From Chrysaora quinquecirrha (Eukaryota; Cnidaria; Scyphozoa; Semaeostomeae; Pelagiidae): 64,000 nucleotides of DNA. The stretch covers positions 1,754,617-1,818,616 of the forward strand of contig JACTAT010000059.1 of assembly GCA_014526335.1 (NCBI GenBank). Direction: 5' to 3'. Shown piece by piece: positions 11,901 to 22,600 of the stretch. A program made the position numbers and the translations under genes. A model generated the notes under the pieces. That model was not told where the DNA came from and did not search any database. It saw nothing but the letters and a program-made list of their open reading frames with translations. The stretch's first letter is position 1. Each line of letters opens with the position of its first letter.

Positions 11901-14900
11901 AGATGTTTGGGGTTTCTAAAGATAGAGGATTTTCTTGCAGCCAAACTTGATTTTCCTTGTCTAAATCATTCCAAACTTCCTGACACATTTTAATATCCCT
12001 GCACTAGGGAAAGTTGACTATATATTCAACTGCATATTACAACATTATATGGCATGCAGTTGTTTCGGTTATTTTAGGAACTAATAGCTACAACTGGAGG
12101 AGCTTTGCTTCGTGGTCTAATCCAGCTGGCTGGTGCTGGTAATGAGCTAAGAATAGTCGTGGTTGAGCCCCAACCTCGGCAACGTCACTGCCAGGGTCGG
12201 ATCTCGTCAGCTCCTCTTCTAAGATCTAGTCACTGGTGCTTTATACATACAATTTCACCTCCACTACGGTCTCTGCAGCAAAACTACGTTTTCTAAAATA
12301 CGGTAAAACAGAATTGTTTCTCAAGAGCTAGTTTTCACATAAAAAGTTTTATTGCTTTTAGTAGCTGTAGACATCATTAATGTATATAATTCTAAATTCA
12401 TTGCAGAATCATCTGAATGTTTCATCGCCATTGCACCTTCATAGAGACGGAGAAAATTCACCTCATTCTGTTGTATTCAAGTCTATAGACGACGAAGATC
12501 AGGTCTGTTTAAATATTCGTATTCAAAGTTTGTACATCTATCCTATTGCCTCGCTTAAAAGAACATCCTTTTCATCCGTTTACAAGCCATATTTCGAAAG
12601 ACATATATCAAGGTGCATCTTTAAGCTGACTAAAAAAGTAAGATGGTGTAAATGCAAATAGCCTCAGGAAACTGGCATTACATGCTGTGATGATAATGCT
12701 TGTGGTGACATGCAATGCTTTTCCATTAAATATATATATCCTTTATTCATCGTCCCTTGTAATCATATGCGATACAGCGTTTAATGCACCGTAGCAAAAG
12801 GTCTTTCCCTGCTAGCTTCAGCTAAACTTATTTTTGATGTAAGGAACGTTGGTTTGTCCAAACTCTCCGCTATCTTTGTGTTTGAGTTTTTGATATCGTT
12901 TTCTTTTCTGCAGGAGTTACTTCGTGTTTCAGCCCGGAAATTCATGCTACACAACTGGGAGTACTTCACTGAGAAGAACATCTCCAAACTGCGTGGCCTG
13001 GATAGGGAGCTAGAATGGTGCTCTTCGCAGTTGAAAGAGCTTGAAATAAAATTTCTTCCAAGGTGAGAATTTTAATAATATTGGAAAAGGATGGCAAAAA
13101 TGTACAAGATGATAAAGATATACGCCATTACACGCTTATACGCTGTTGCAAGCTCATTGTGTTCCCCAAAAGAAAGATCCATGTTGGCATGATTGAACTG
13201 TGTCCCCTAGATTTCCAATCACAACAAGAAAAGATTTGTACCGGATGCCTTTTGTTAATGAATTCGTCTCGCAATCATCCTGATTATGCTGCGTGTAGCA
13301 GTTAATTCTTTGCGGAAGAACAAAAGTGACAATGCAACGCAGAACAACAGAAAATGGGAGTGACTGCTCGCTGTCTTGGAGTTCAGAATTATTCAATGCA
13401 GATAGATATTACGAGCGGGGAGGGGGGTGCCGTGAGTGCGAGTTACCAAAGAGTTTTTTCTTGTCGACTCCATGTTGGAATTATTAACAAAAATTCTTTT
13501 TTCATAGTTATCCACACAGCGAGGACCCTAAGACAAACGCGGTCTACTCAGATACAAGGTAAGGTTATTCCGACTTCCATTTATCATTAGAATCATCACC
13601 TAGGCAGGCTCTTTCAATGTGAACATTCACCAAATCTCTCAGGAGTGCTAAGGCCCTGGCCAAACGATCAAACATTGTTTGTCCAACATGTGAAATATGT
13701 ATGTCAACCGAAATGTTTTACTGTTTGGTCAAGTCACAAAACAATGCTCTTCAAACATTTTTGCTTATCGAGCAAAAAATATTTTCGACAATTTTTAAAA
13801 ACACTGTGCAACAAATTCTGCTTGTTTCTGCTTGTTTCTGCTTGTCAAGCAATGTTTGGTGGTGTTGCCAAACGTCCAAACATTGCTTGATAAGCAAATA
13901 TCACATGTTTAAAAAACAATGTTTGATCGTTTGGCCACGGCCTAATCCAAGTGTTTGGGGGAGTAGGAGAAAACCTCTTTCCTATTTCAACCCTTTTATT
14001 TATCCTTTAACAGATTTTGGTTTACGATTTTCGCTTGTACAGTTTTAATATCTAGTGAATATCTTTTTTCTATATTTTCAGAAGATCTTCTTTTTCAAGA
14101 CAACTCATAAATTAAATCAATAAATTCTCTTTTAGATGTCCAGCATGGTGTGATAGGGTACTCTTCAATGAAAAATCTTACAATGAGCTTGAGAAGGTAC
14201 AGTAAAATTAGACTTTATTATTTTCATTATTTTTTATTTATTAGATATTATCTATGTGTATTTGTTATGTATACTTATATCAAATAAACATGAACAGCTT
14301 TAAGATGTTTCTGAAAGTTAAATCTGTTTCATTTTTCACCAGCGTCTTTCAACTACCAAATACGACTGTATTGGAGCTAACGTTTGCATTGGCGATCATA
14401 AGGTAACTTTTGCATTGGAAATCGTACTTAGTTATGTGATAGGCTAACACAGCTACTGTAGCATAGGTTGACATGAGGCCTAGAAGGCTGCAGTTTCAGC
14501 TAGAATCCTGGTCATCCTGGTCTACATTATGTGAGACATGTCTGCAAGATTGATGTCTCAATATTTTTGTCAAGATTATATTCTGTTTATGGTTTCTTGA
14601 ATAATCACGATCGTCTTTCAAGAGCCACAGTAGGCCTTCAGGGTGTACCCCAGTCTTCAGGATCCTTCAGTAAAAGCGTGTATCCCTTTCTTATTGCATG
14701 GACGTTTACTGTTTATGAATATATAGTCTATTAGATAAAGTGGACTATTATGACAATAATATTGATCTAAACTTATACAAATTTGAAAATACTTTTAAGA
14801 TTTTTTACTGGTAATACATTTTACCTACAATATTACACTATTGCAAGCAGCAACGGGAATGACTTATAATTAGACCCTTGACTGTTTCCCTTTACTGTTT

Positions 14901-15150
14901 TATGCAACTGTTGAAAAGGTGTCTCTTTCTCAGGAAGGTCTCAGGCTGAAGTCCAAGGAGGGTCTATCATGTTAGACATAGATTCTACTAAATCATTTCA
15001 TTAAATATAATGTTTCCTTCTTCATTATTAATGAGTAGAAATTTAGATCTTTTGCTAATTTTTTCATGTCTTTTGCAGCCTGTGTTTGTATCGTTCTCAC
15101 TTTCTGATTTCACTCCAAACGAAGCGACGAATACAGAGTTGAATGGCTGA
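5927..15150 (+). CDS. INPP5A: inositol polyphosphate 5-phosphatase, INPP5A type
   Basis: Seventeen coding exons join in phase: 5927-5986, 6372-6419, 6875-6975, 7261-7348, 7453-7513, 7692-7726, 8752-8820, 9652-9704, 10583-10646, 10879-10928, 11635-11710, 12407-12502, 12914-13062, 13508-13558, about 14137-14197, 14343-14402 and 15079-15150. They encode about 397 residues (human INPP5A has 412). The enzyme removes the 5-phosphate of Ins(1,4,5)P3 and Ins(1,3,4,5)P4, ending calcium signals. Visible motifs are LLITANIGSLF (N-terminus), IHCQEVGGK, FDLVNIHL (about 174-181), the catalytic GDFNTRLD (about 222-229), CPAWCDRVLF (about 335-344) and GDHKPVF (about 371-377). All are in family order, so the enzyme should be active. 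The protein ends in NTELNG and has no CaaX box, whereas the vertebrate enzyme is farnesylated at a terminal cysteine. Confidence 0.95.
10020..10310. repeat. minisatellite of GAGTCTTGAGTCTAAG type
   Basis: Degenerate tandem copies of a roughly 10-20 bp motif (TGAGTCTTGAGTCTAAG and variants, with a TAGTCTTAGTATTTGTAGCA sub-block repeated twice) fill this part of the intron between INPP5A exons 8 and 9. No coding or regulatory signal is seen. Confidence 0.75.
11005..11200 (+). repeat. tRNA-derived SINE copy, INPP5A intron
   Basis: A GTGCTGTGGCTTCGTGG head is followed about 50 bp later by GGCTCGATCCCC, a good RNA polymerase III B box (GGTTCGANNCC). Much of the unit is shared with the copy at 12097-12290, including CCAGCTGGCTG, CACAGCCAGGGTCG versus CACTGCCAGGGTCG, and the tail with ATCTTAGCGACTGGCGCT versus ATCTAGTCACTGGTGCT. 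The copies lie in adjacent introns in the same orientation. Confidence 0.6.
12097..12290 (+). repeat. second tRNA-derived SINE copy, INPP5A intron
   Basis: Same family as 11005-11200, with a B box read as GGTTGAGCCCC. Divergence from the first copy is spread along the unit, so these look like independent old insertions and not a recent duplication of the intron. Confidence 0.6.
13652..13942. mobile_element. Harbinger-like MITE, family H1, copy 1
   Basis: Inverted ends GGCCCTGGCCAAACGATCAA and its near reverse complement (TTGATCGTTTGGCCACGGCC in the right arm) are flanked by TAA on both sides (13649-13651 and 13943-13945). A 3-bp TAA duplication with GG-starting ends is typical of PIF/Harbinger. 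It lies in an INPP5A intron and has no coding capacity. Related copies are at 29698-30161, 32285-32547 and 62723-62987. Confidence 0.75.
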
Positions 15151-17607
15151 GATGCTTTCCCAAGTAAGTGAGCAGGACTCTGTATTTAGCCAACCTTGAC
15201 AGACATTGTGATCTAGTTTGATTTCACTAGAAACAGTGATCCTATGATAATCATGGATATTTTTATTCGTAAAAAACAATATATTACTTTACGTTACGGA
15301 GATTAAGACAGGGGAGATGTGGTACCATGTAACAAGAACTCCCCTCTCGTGCTTTTACGTAGATTTGGACAGCAAAGACCAACCCACAACCATTCAGTTG
15401 CGCTGTTAGTTAGTCTTATGATGCGAACTCGGAAAATTGCAATGCATGCGAGAAGCTCCCATTTATGTACCCTTTCGTTGTTATCTGCCGATTAGACTTA
15501 TCCCAAGTCTGTTTCTCAATTTCCTTCTCCTAAGGTCCACCATTCCGGGAGAGAACAAATGAGGGTGGAAGAGAATTTCTCTCTCACTCTCCTTGTTACT
15601 TCGTAGAATGATGGGTCTCAGGAAAATAAAACTGAGAAAAAGACTTGGGGCTATAATCATGGACAAAATAAGTTGAGGCAAATACTCAGTCATATTGATT
15701 TTGGGTCTCTGTCTTTGCCCCCCTCCCCCATTCAATGTTGATAATTTTATTACGAATGTCACTAAACACTGTTGCAAGCATGATGGATCGGTATTAAAAT
15801 TCAACACTGAAATCCAACCTTGGGGAGGGGGCAAGGTGTGGCAATAAGGAATCTGAGCATACTTTTTAAAATTGTCTCAAAAATTTTCTCCATGATTGTA
15901 GGTAGTCTATCTGCCGATGGAAACCTTTAAGCACATGGGCGATTTCAGTAATTTCAAAGTAATCCCTGTAGTAGTTTTTATGAAAATAATTCTAACGAAA
16001 AGATAATTATTTTTTATTAATTTTCAGTTAATGTATTTAATTTAAGGGCAGGTCCTGTAGAATGACATCGTTTAGGATCTGTATATTTTAATTATTATTT
16101 TGTTAATGCTGTATGTATGCACGATCATCAAGATGTATCTTGGTATTAATTGGTATTGGTTTATAACCTTAACGCACTCATTCGCTACAAGAGATTGCCT
16201 ATTGATTGAAAATGTATAGGTTAAAATATTATGTGAGATGTACACGTGTGTGTTTTCCTGTAAGATTTTCGTCATTTGAAACTAGAATTCTCAGGTTCCA
16301 ACAATTTGAGAAACTCCAAAGCGTTATTCAAATAAAACAACGATTTCGGCAGTTTGAATGTTTAAGAAACGAACATCGAACATCGATGAAACTTTCTTTC
16401 AGGACTCAGATTGCAAAGTTCTAAGGAACTTCCAGTAGGAAAACTGAAACTATCCTTTAGTTCTGTACTTAAACTTAAATGACTTTGCAGAGATTTTTAA
16501 AAACATAGCGATCGAAACCAGGGTTGCCCTTCTTATAGAAAAAGAGTGCATTTGTTTTTAAAATAAAATAGAATAAAAGTGTTGCTGTAATTGTAAATTT
16601 GATTTTACTTAAAAATATTTTTCTGTAGCTACTATATTTGGACGATCTTCCTTAGTCCCTGAATTTAAATCTCTAGTACCCAAACCTCGTCGTTAAACGT
16701 GAAATCTCTGCAGTTTGCCTTGGAAATCCAAAACCACGTTGTTTCAAGATCAAAACAACATTACTCACATTTTTCAAAATCTCGTTGATAAAAGTCTTAT
16801 TACTTTTATTGACAGTATAACCATTTGTACCCTCCCCATTACCAAATATTAAATATGACCACATCGTCCTTTAAAGATAGCTACAAAAAACCAGAAAAGG
16901 TTGATTTGTATCTGTTTCTCCTTGATTTTTGGAGGTAACATGCATCATTCTAAGGCAAACTAGCCAACTTTTTCCAACAATTATGTTTTCACCAATGTAA
17001 CGCCATATCTTGATTAGCATAAACTGGTATAACTTGCTAAGGGGCATTCCACTCTTAAAGATTTTAACAAAACAAAAGGATTTCCAAGAGATTTCCGTGA
17101 AAACAATAGGTATTCGAGAAAGGGTGTACGAGATTTCGAAGTAGAAAATTGGCCCTCATAATATGCAGTATGTATGCTATAATCTTCTATACTGTTAAAA
17201 ATACTATGAAATGTTTTTACCAATATGATAAAATATATAAAAAATTCGTGTGTTAAATACCATTAGCCTGGGTAATACTTCAGTAACACTGCACTCATGT
17301 ATTAGGTTAATGTACTATAATTTATTAAGCTTGCAGCTCTTGACTAAATAAGCGAATATTATCGTTGCTATTATTATCATTATTGATACTAGTAATATAC
17401 TGCAATTATTCAATTCTCTTTATTCGTCTTGACTACACTAACAGTGTATGTTGCGCGAAATAGTTACTTTGCAATAAACATGGAAATTACTTTTTGAGGG
17501 CAGGATGAGAGTAAAGGCATCAGTTTCCATAGCAATGCAAACAAGCTTCCACTGTTTTGAAGAGGAAAGAGGATAGACCTTTTTCGAAAGGAAAAGTATT
17601 CAAAATA

Positions 17608-17968
17608 CACGTTTTTTCGATAAGAAAGTGGTTTATAAGAAACTAGTGCTCAACATCTTAAAAACTTAAGAAAGTTTGACACTGGATTCTTGAAACCTAA
17701 GAAAGTTTTGTTTCATATTCACTCTTAATGTTCGGTATGTTATTTTCGCACGTCTGTTCCGTCGTTCATCTTGCTACTAAACGAGTCTTAAAATTACTAT
17801 GAAAAACGTGATATTTGGTTAATTTTTACAATCCCTATAACTGCGCATTCGCAGAAATACTTCATTCCAAAATTTTTGCTAAGAAAGTCTCTTGGTACTC
17901 AAAACATGAAATATCTAAGAAAGTTTCAATACTGGCCCAAAAAAACTTTCTTATGAAAAAAATACGTG
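17608..17968. mobile_element. TA-flanked MITE, CACGTTTT family, copy 1
   Basis: The left end reads CACGTTTTTTCGATAAGAAA. The right end is the imperfect reverse complement (TTTCTTATG...AATACGTG), with TA on both sides. Internally the motif CTAAGAAAGTTT recurs in both orientations. A relative at 29284-29648 shares the ends and the internal AAGTTTCTTA motif. A TA duplication suggests a Tc1/mariner-type mobiliser. Non-coding. Confidence 0.65.
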
Positions 17969-18997
17969 TACATATAGGCCTCTAGGGCCTAAGTTTTGCT
18001 GGCTGAAGGGAGCGATGGAGTCAAGATGGGGTTTAGCAGATACCTACGTTATACAAGAAAGGGATACTCTTCCAAGAATATAATTGTGTTTAGTATTTTG
18101 AAGGCTTACCAACTTACTCTCACTACGAAGACTGCCTGGTTGAAGTAACTTTGCGAGCGTCAGCAAAAAAAATGGCTCGGCAAAAAAAATTTCAATGCAA
18201 AATAGCACTGATGATAGAAGGAGGTCCGAAAAACTATGTCGTTTCACATGTTTTTCTTGTGAAAAATTTACCTCGAATAATTGCTGACGAAATGCTGACA
18301 CATCAAGATTTACACTCAGTCTGATTGGCTGGCAAAATTTTCTCGCAATTTGATTGGTCACTGGCAGTGGTAAAAAAGGTCTACTGACTTCAGCTTAGCT
18401 ATAGGCAATTAGATATAAAGAGACTGCCTGATATTGCATGTTGTCGCCTGTTTGACGAAGAAAAAAGCAAAATTATGCAAACTAATTAACCAGACGCCTT
18501 TGCTGACAAATCTCATCATTTTGGCATGAGCAATAATAGAAATTACTGACCAAATTAGCTTTCATTTGCTTTAATTAAAAAATTGAGATGGAAGATATAT
18601 ATTTCATAATGGAAGGTCATTTGAGTTAGTTAATTAATTTATTATCCAGCATTGAATGTACCTTCTTGTTATGTTGTTGTACCAATGATTGCTTTGCACA
18701 GCACTGCACAACAACATTGCACAACAACATTACATTGGTTATTGCACAACAATTAAGGCTGTGAGATGAGGTTCCTTCTTAGGAGCCTGGGAATTAATGA
18801 CGTAATAAAGATTTGATAAGAGACAACCAAAATTTTCTTCTTCTTAAAGCAAATTGAAACATTGAAATGGCTATTTTTAAGTCAATAAACATGCTTATTT
18901 TATTCATCCACAATGCCAAGGAATCTCATGAAGAGCTGAACAAAAGCAGCGCAAAGTGACCACCCATTAGGATATTCTCAGTCACCTTCAGATAGAT

Positions 18998-19276
18998 TTG
19001 TTTTCGGGCAAAAGATATCCTGAAGCCTCCATGATCTTGTTAGGCAATATTAGGCATAGTGAGTCAACAAGGCAGAAGTTTTTTCATCGTTTGGGTAGGA
19101 GCCCGAGCCCCTGCCATCATGACATAGTGCAGCAGGAAATGATAGAACACATGTGGGAGTGCCCTTATTTCTCAAATGAATGTAAAACAAAAAAATGTTG
19201 CATGGAAAAAATTGATGCGAAAACGTTAATCAAAATTAGCAGGGGTGTCCAGAAATTCTTGGATTACCCATGCTGA
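18998..19276 (+). pseudogene. possible relic of a LINE-type reverse transcriptase tail
   Basis: A 92-codon frame contains MIEHMWECPYF and later GVQKFLDYP. The H-x(3)-C-P spacing and the following stretch resemble the C-terminal zinc-like motif of some non-LTR retrotransposon polymerases (an E-H-x-x-x-E-C-P pattern). No polymerase core is found upstream, so at most this is a fragment. Confidence is low because the similarity rests on a few residues. Chance is a real alternative. Confidence 0.2.
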
Positions 19277-19694
19277 TTCTTGCCGGTGATACCCACAGAA
19301 AGGTGCTGTGAGTAAGTGTTCCGAAATGGAGACCTGGCCCCTAGGCCCTACTTTACTTTTTAGGCTACAGTACCAGAAAAAGTTCCAACAGCCAGAAAGA
19401 AGGTTCATTGTAACCGCAGGGCAAAGCGCCGTCTTTTGAGCCTGAATCACAGAAGAGGGATTCCTTTCTGTGCGTGAATGCTCATGTGGACGACAGATTC
19501 CAGAGAGAGCTGCTTTATGTAAAAGGAAATTCTATGTAGAACTGGTTGACTAAGGACAAACAATAGGTCAGCGGTTTTAATCTGTTTTGAAGATCATCTG
19601 AAGGACCCCCTATTTGATAATAGAGAAAGAAGAAGCATATCAAAGGTGGAAAAACAAAGAATTTCGACGACTTGACTTATTTGCTGCAGTCAAC

Positions 19695-22600
19695 ATGTCG
19701 GGACGTTTGTCTCGAAGAAAAAGCTCTTCTACTGCTCGAGAATTCTTGTCTGCAAACTCAGCTGTAAAGATTGTTTTGCTTGGGAAGAAGGGAGTTGGAA
19801 AATCAGGTATATGTCGCGTAATTTATTTCCTCGAAACTTATACAGTGGTATTGCAAAATTATAAATCAGTCGTAGTCGTAGGTTGTACAGATTTCTAGAA
19901 AGCTTCATTCTGGCCGTTTGGTATTCAAGAATACTTTCAGAAAAGGCAAAAATCTGCCTCATAAGTTTCCTCACTTCCAAAAATTGATGACGCTGATGTT
20001 TTCCGCGTTTCTTATGCACAAAATTTTAAAGCCTATAAAAACAAACAGCATTCTTACACAGCTTAGTTAAAAGATTTAAGTTGGATGGAATACATTTAAG
20101 TTCTCAAAATTTTCCAAAACAGACGCTCTCAACCCTGTTTCCAACGTGGAACTTGACGCTGCCTTGCCCTAAATTGTCCACGATATGATATTGATTGTTT
20201 CGATATCCATTAAAATATGGTTAAAAGAAACGACTTAAAAAGTGAAACGGTAAAAGATCGTGGTCAAATTTCGTTTTATTAACAAACCAAAAATAAGGAT
20301 CATCCAAAAATCCCGAAAACTGCTAATCTTTATATATTTCAATTGAACTGTCAAGCCAAATAGACACTCTTTGCTTTAAGATATCCAGAACCTTTCATTC
20401 ATAAAGTTTTCCAGGACAATGTGTTGATTTTTTGGATAACGGTCGAAAATGAAAGGGCTTTGCTTTGAAAGTCGAAGCGACTCGAAAATCTTCACAAAAA
20501 TTTATGTGCAAATAGATTGGTACACTAATTTTTGGATCTAGCAAACCCTCTTTTGGCGCCCTTTGTCATTTTTTTAACTTACATACTCTAAAAGTACCAT
20601 GATGCTACAGTAACCGCTGTTGTTGGTGATGGTGCTCAATTTAATACACCTACCCTTGCAAATGTACCCAGAACAATGGTTTAGAATCACGCTTCTCTGA
20701 TTTGCTGATGCAGTCACTAAGGGCCTGTTTATATGGGGAAAATCATCCCACCTTCCAGCCCTGTAGCTGAGAGGTGAGATCTCATCTTCCAATACAAACC
20801 TTTGTGATTTTCATCTTCTGTTTATATGGAAAACGTTTCATCCCGGTCAGGTGAGATCTCACTCGCTGAGAGGTGGGATCTCACCTGGGTGGGATGAAAT
20901 TCTCTCATATAAACGCTGGAAGGTGGGATGAAAGCTGGACGGTGGGATGAAATTGCTCATTATGCGCAAGCGCCAGACATAATCCTATTGTCTGAAAAAA
21001 TTAAACAAAAGCGGAAATATGAGATAAGTGGCTGGAAGGTGGGATGGAATTCTGCATATAAACTCTTGAAAATTTCGTCCCACTGCTCAGCTGACGGGCT
21101 GGAAGGTGGGATGATTTTGTCCATATAAACAGGCCCTAAAACAAATTGTTTACACGACTATGCGCGAAGCGCTGACAGCGTAAATAGATTTAGTCTCGAC
21201 TAAGTCCAATATCGTCTGACAAGCAAGTTTGTTCCTTCCTCGAAGTCAACTTCCTCGAACTTTGAACACTGTTTAAAATGAATACTTTCAACACTGTTTA
21301 AAATGTTTAAATGGAAGTCGATAACGGGTCTTCAGAGTGAAGAAAACGTTACGGTCATACGGTCATTGACCACAGAGGAAGGGCTATTAAAACAACAAGA
21401 GTATCTCATGCCACACCCAAGAAACGCCTGTTTTCATCAAGTGAGGATGGTTTGCAGCTAAGGGTATTTTCGTCTAGACTTGGAAGAAGGTTAAACACTT
21501 CTGGACTCTTGGACTGGGTCAGCATTTACTGGCCCAATCTGATTACCCTTTACCCCCCCCCCTCCCCCCACAAATTATTTCATTCAATCATTTACATAAG
21601 CATAACAGAAAACAATTTGGGGTGTGGTGCAGCAAAAAATATATCATCAGCAAAATCTCGACCAATATCGGTGTTGATTTTAAGCCCTTTTTGTCACAAA
21701 CATTTTAAGTCACACAATATCCCTTAATCATGTTTATTTGTTTTTCGGCAGTAACAAAAGCTGATAATGCCTGTTCTCTTGCATTATTCTCCAAAAATAA
21801 GCAGTTTATTTGATTAGCTTATTTCTGCTCTACCAACCCTCCCGAAAACAATATGGTGAAATTTGATTTGATACCAATATTCAAGGTTATCTGTTTTTGC
21901 ATATGGAGATCGATGATCATTCGTTAATCTTGTTCTACTGTACCTTGTGTTTCGGATTTCTTGGATTAAGGCAAATTTTTAGCCAGCACATGGTTTAGAG
22001 AAAAACACGCTATATAACAAACAATGGGGGAAATTCGTCTTGCATCAATGCTGCCTTGCATTTTGGCATACCTCATACCACATCAGACCAATACAGGTTA
22101 GGACTTCGAATAACACATGGGCACAGACCCTACATGGGCTCTGTAGTGTTCATGGCATGGAACTCTGCTGTTATGTTAAACATATGTTGGGGCTCTTGCC
22201 CAGACCCTTTAAGATTGTGACCACGAGAGGTGTTTCACTCTCCGGAAAGATGTAGGAGATTTCAACTAAACAAAAGGATTTCCAAGGGATATCCATGAAA
22301 AAAATAGGTTTTTGAGCAACGGTGTACGGTATCTCGAGGAATTAATCGCCCCTCAGTGACCATGTGCTTCTCCTAGTGCTAGTAGAATCGAGTCGGGTAG
22401 TTTCCTCCATCTCTATCTCGTTCTGTCTCGTAACTGCAAGAATACAGAGATAGAAAGGCCCAGAGACAACTTCTAAGGTTTGGAGAACCAAACAATTGTG
22501 ATAGGTTGGAATAACGTTCATCTGGGGTTAGGTTCCGAAAATGCGACCGATAGACATTGATTGGGCCCATTCTACACTCGAGATACGTTTCTGCTTGAAT

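Larger units (their letters stand above)
15151..19694. other. repeat-rich intergenic region
   Basis: I find no convincing gene between the INPP5A stop and the GTPase start. The region holds the MITE at 17608-17968, a possible retroelement relic at 18998-19276, and a short GCACAACAACATT tandem at about 18700-18750. A dispersed repeat at about 17040-17150 is matched at about 22255-22350. A 117-codon minus-strand frame at 15481-15834 shows no domain and was not accepted as a gene. Confidence 0.6.

Noticed and set aside
15481..15834. 117-codon minus-strand frame with a hydrophobic stretch
   Set aside because: No recognisable domain, intergenic position and unremarkable codon pattern; probably chance.
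21330..21560. Two overlapping plus-strand frames without stops that look like a coding exon
   Set aside because: No family is recognisable, neither frame is joined to clear splice sites, and the block is in a GTPase intron where the exon phases are already satisfied.
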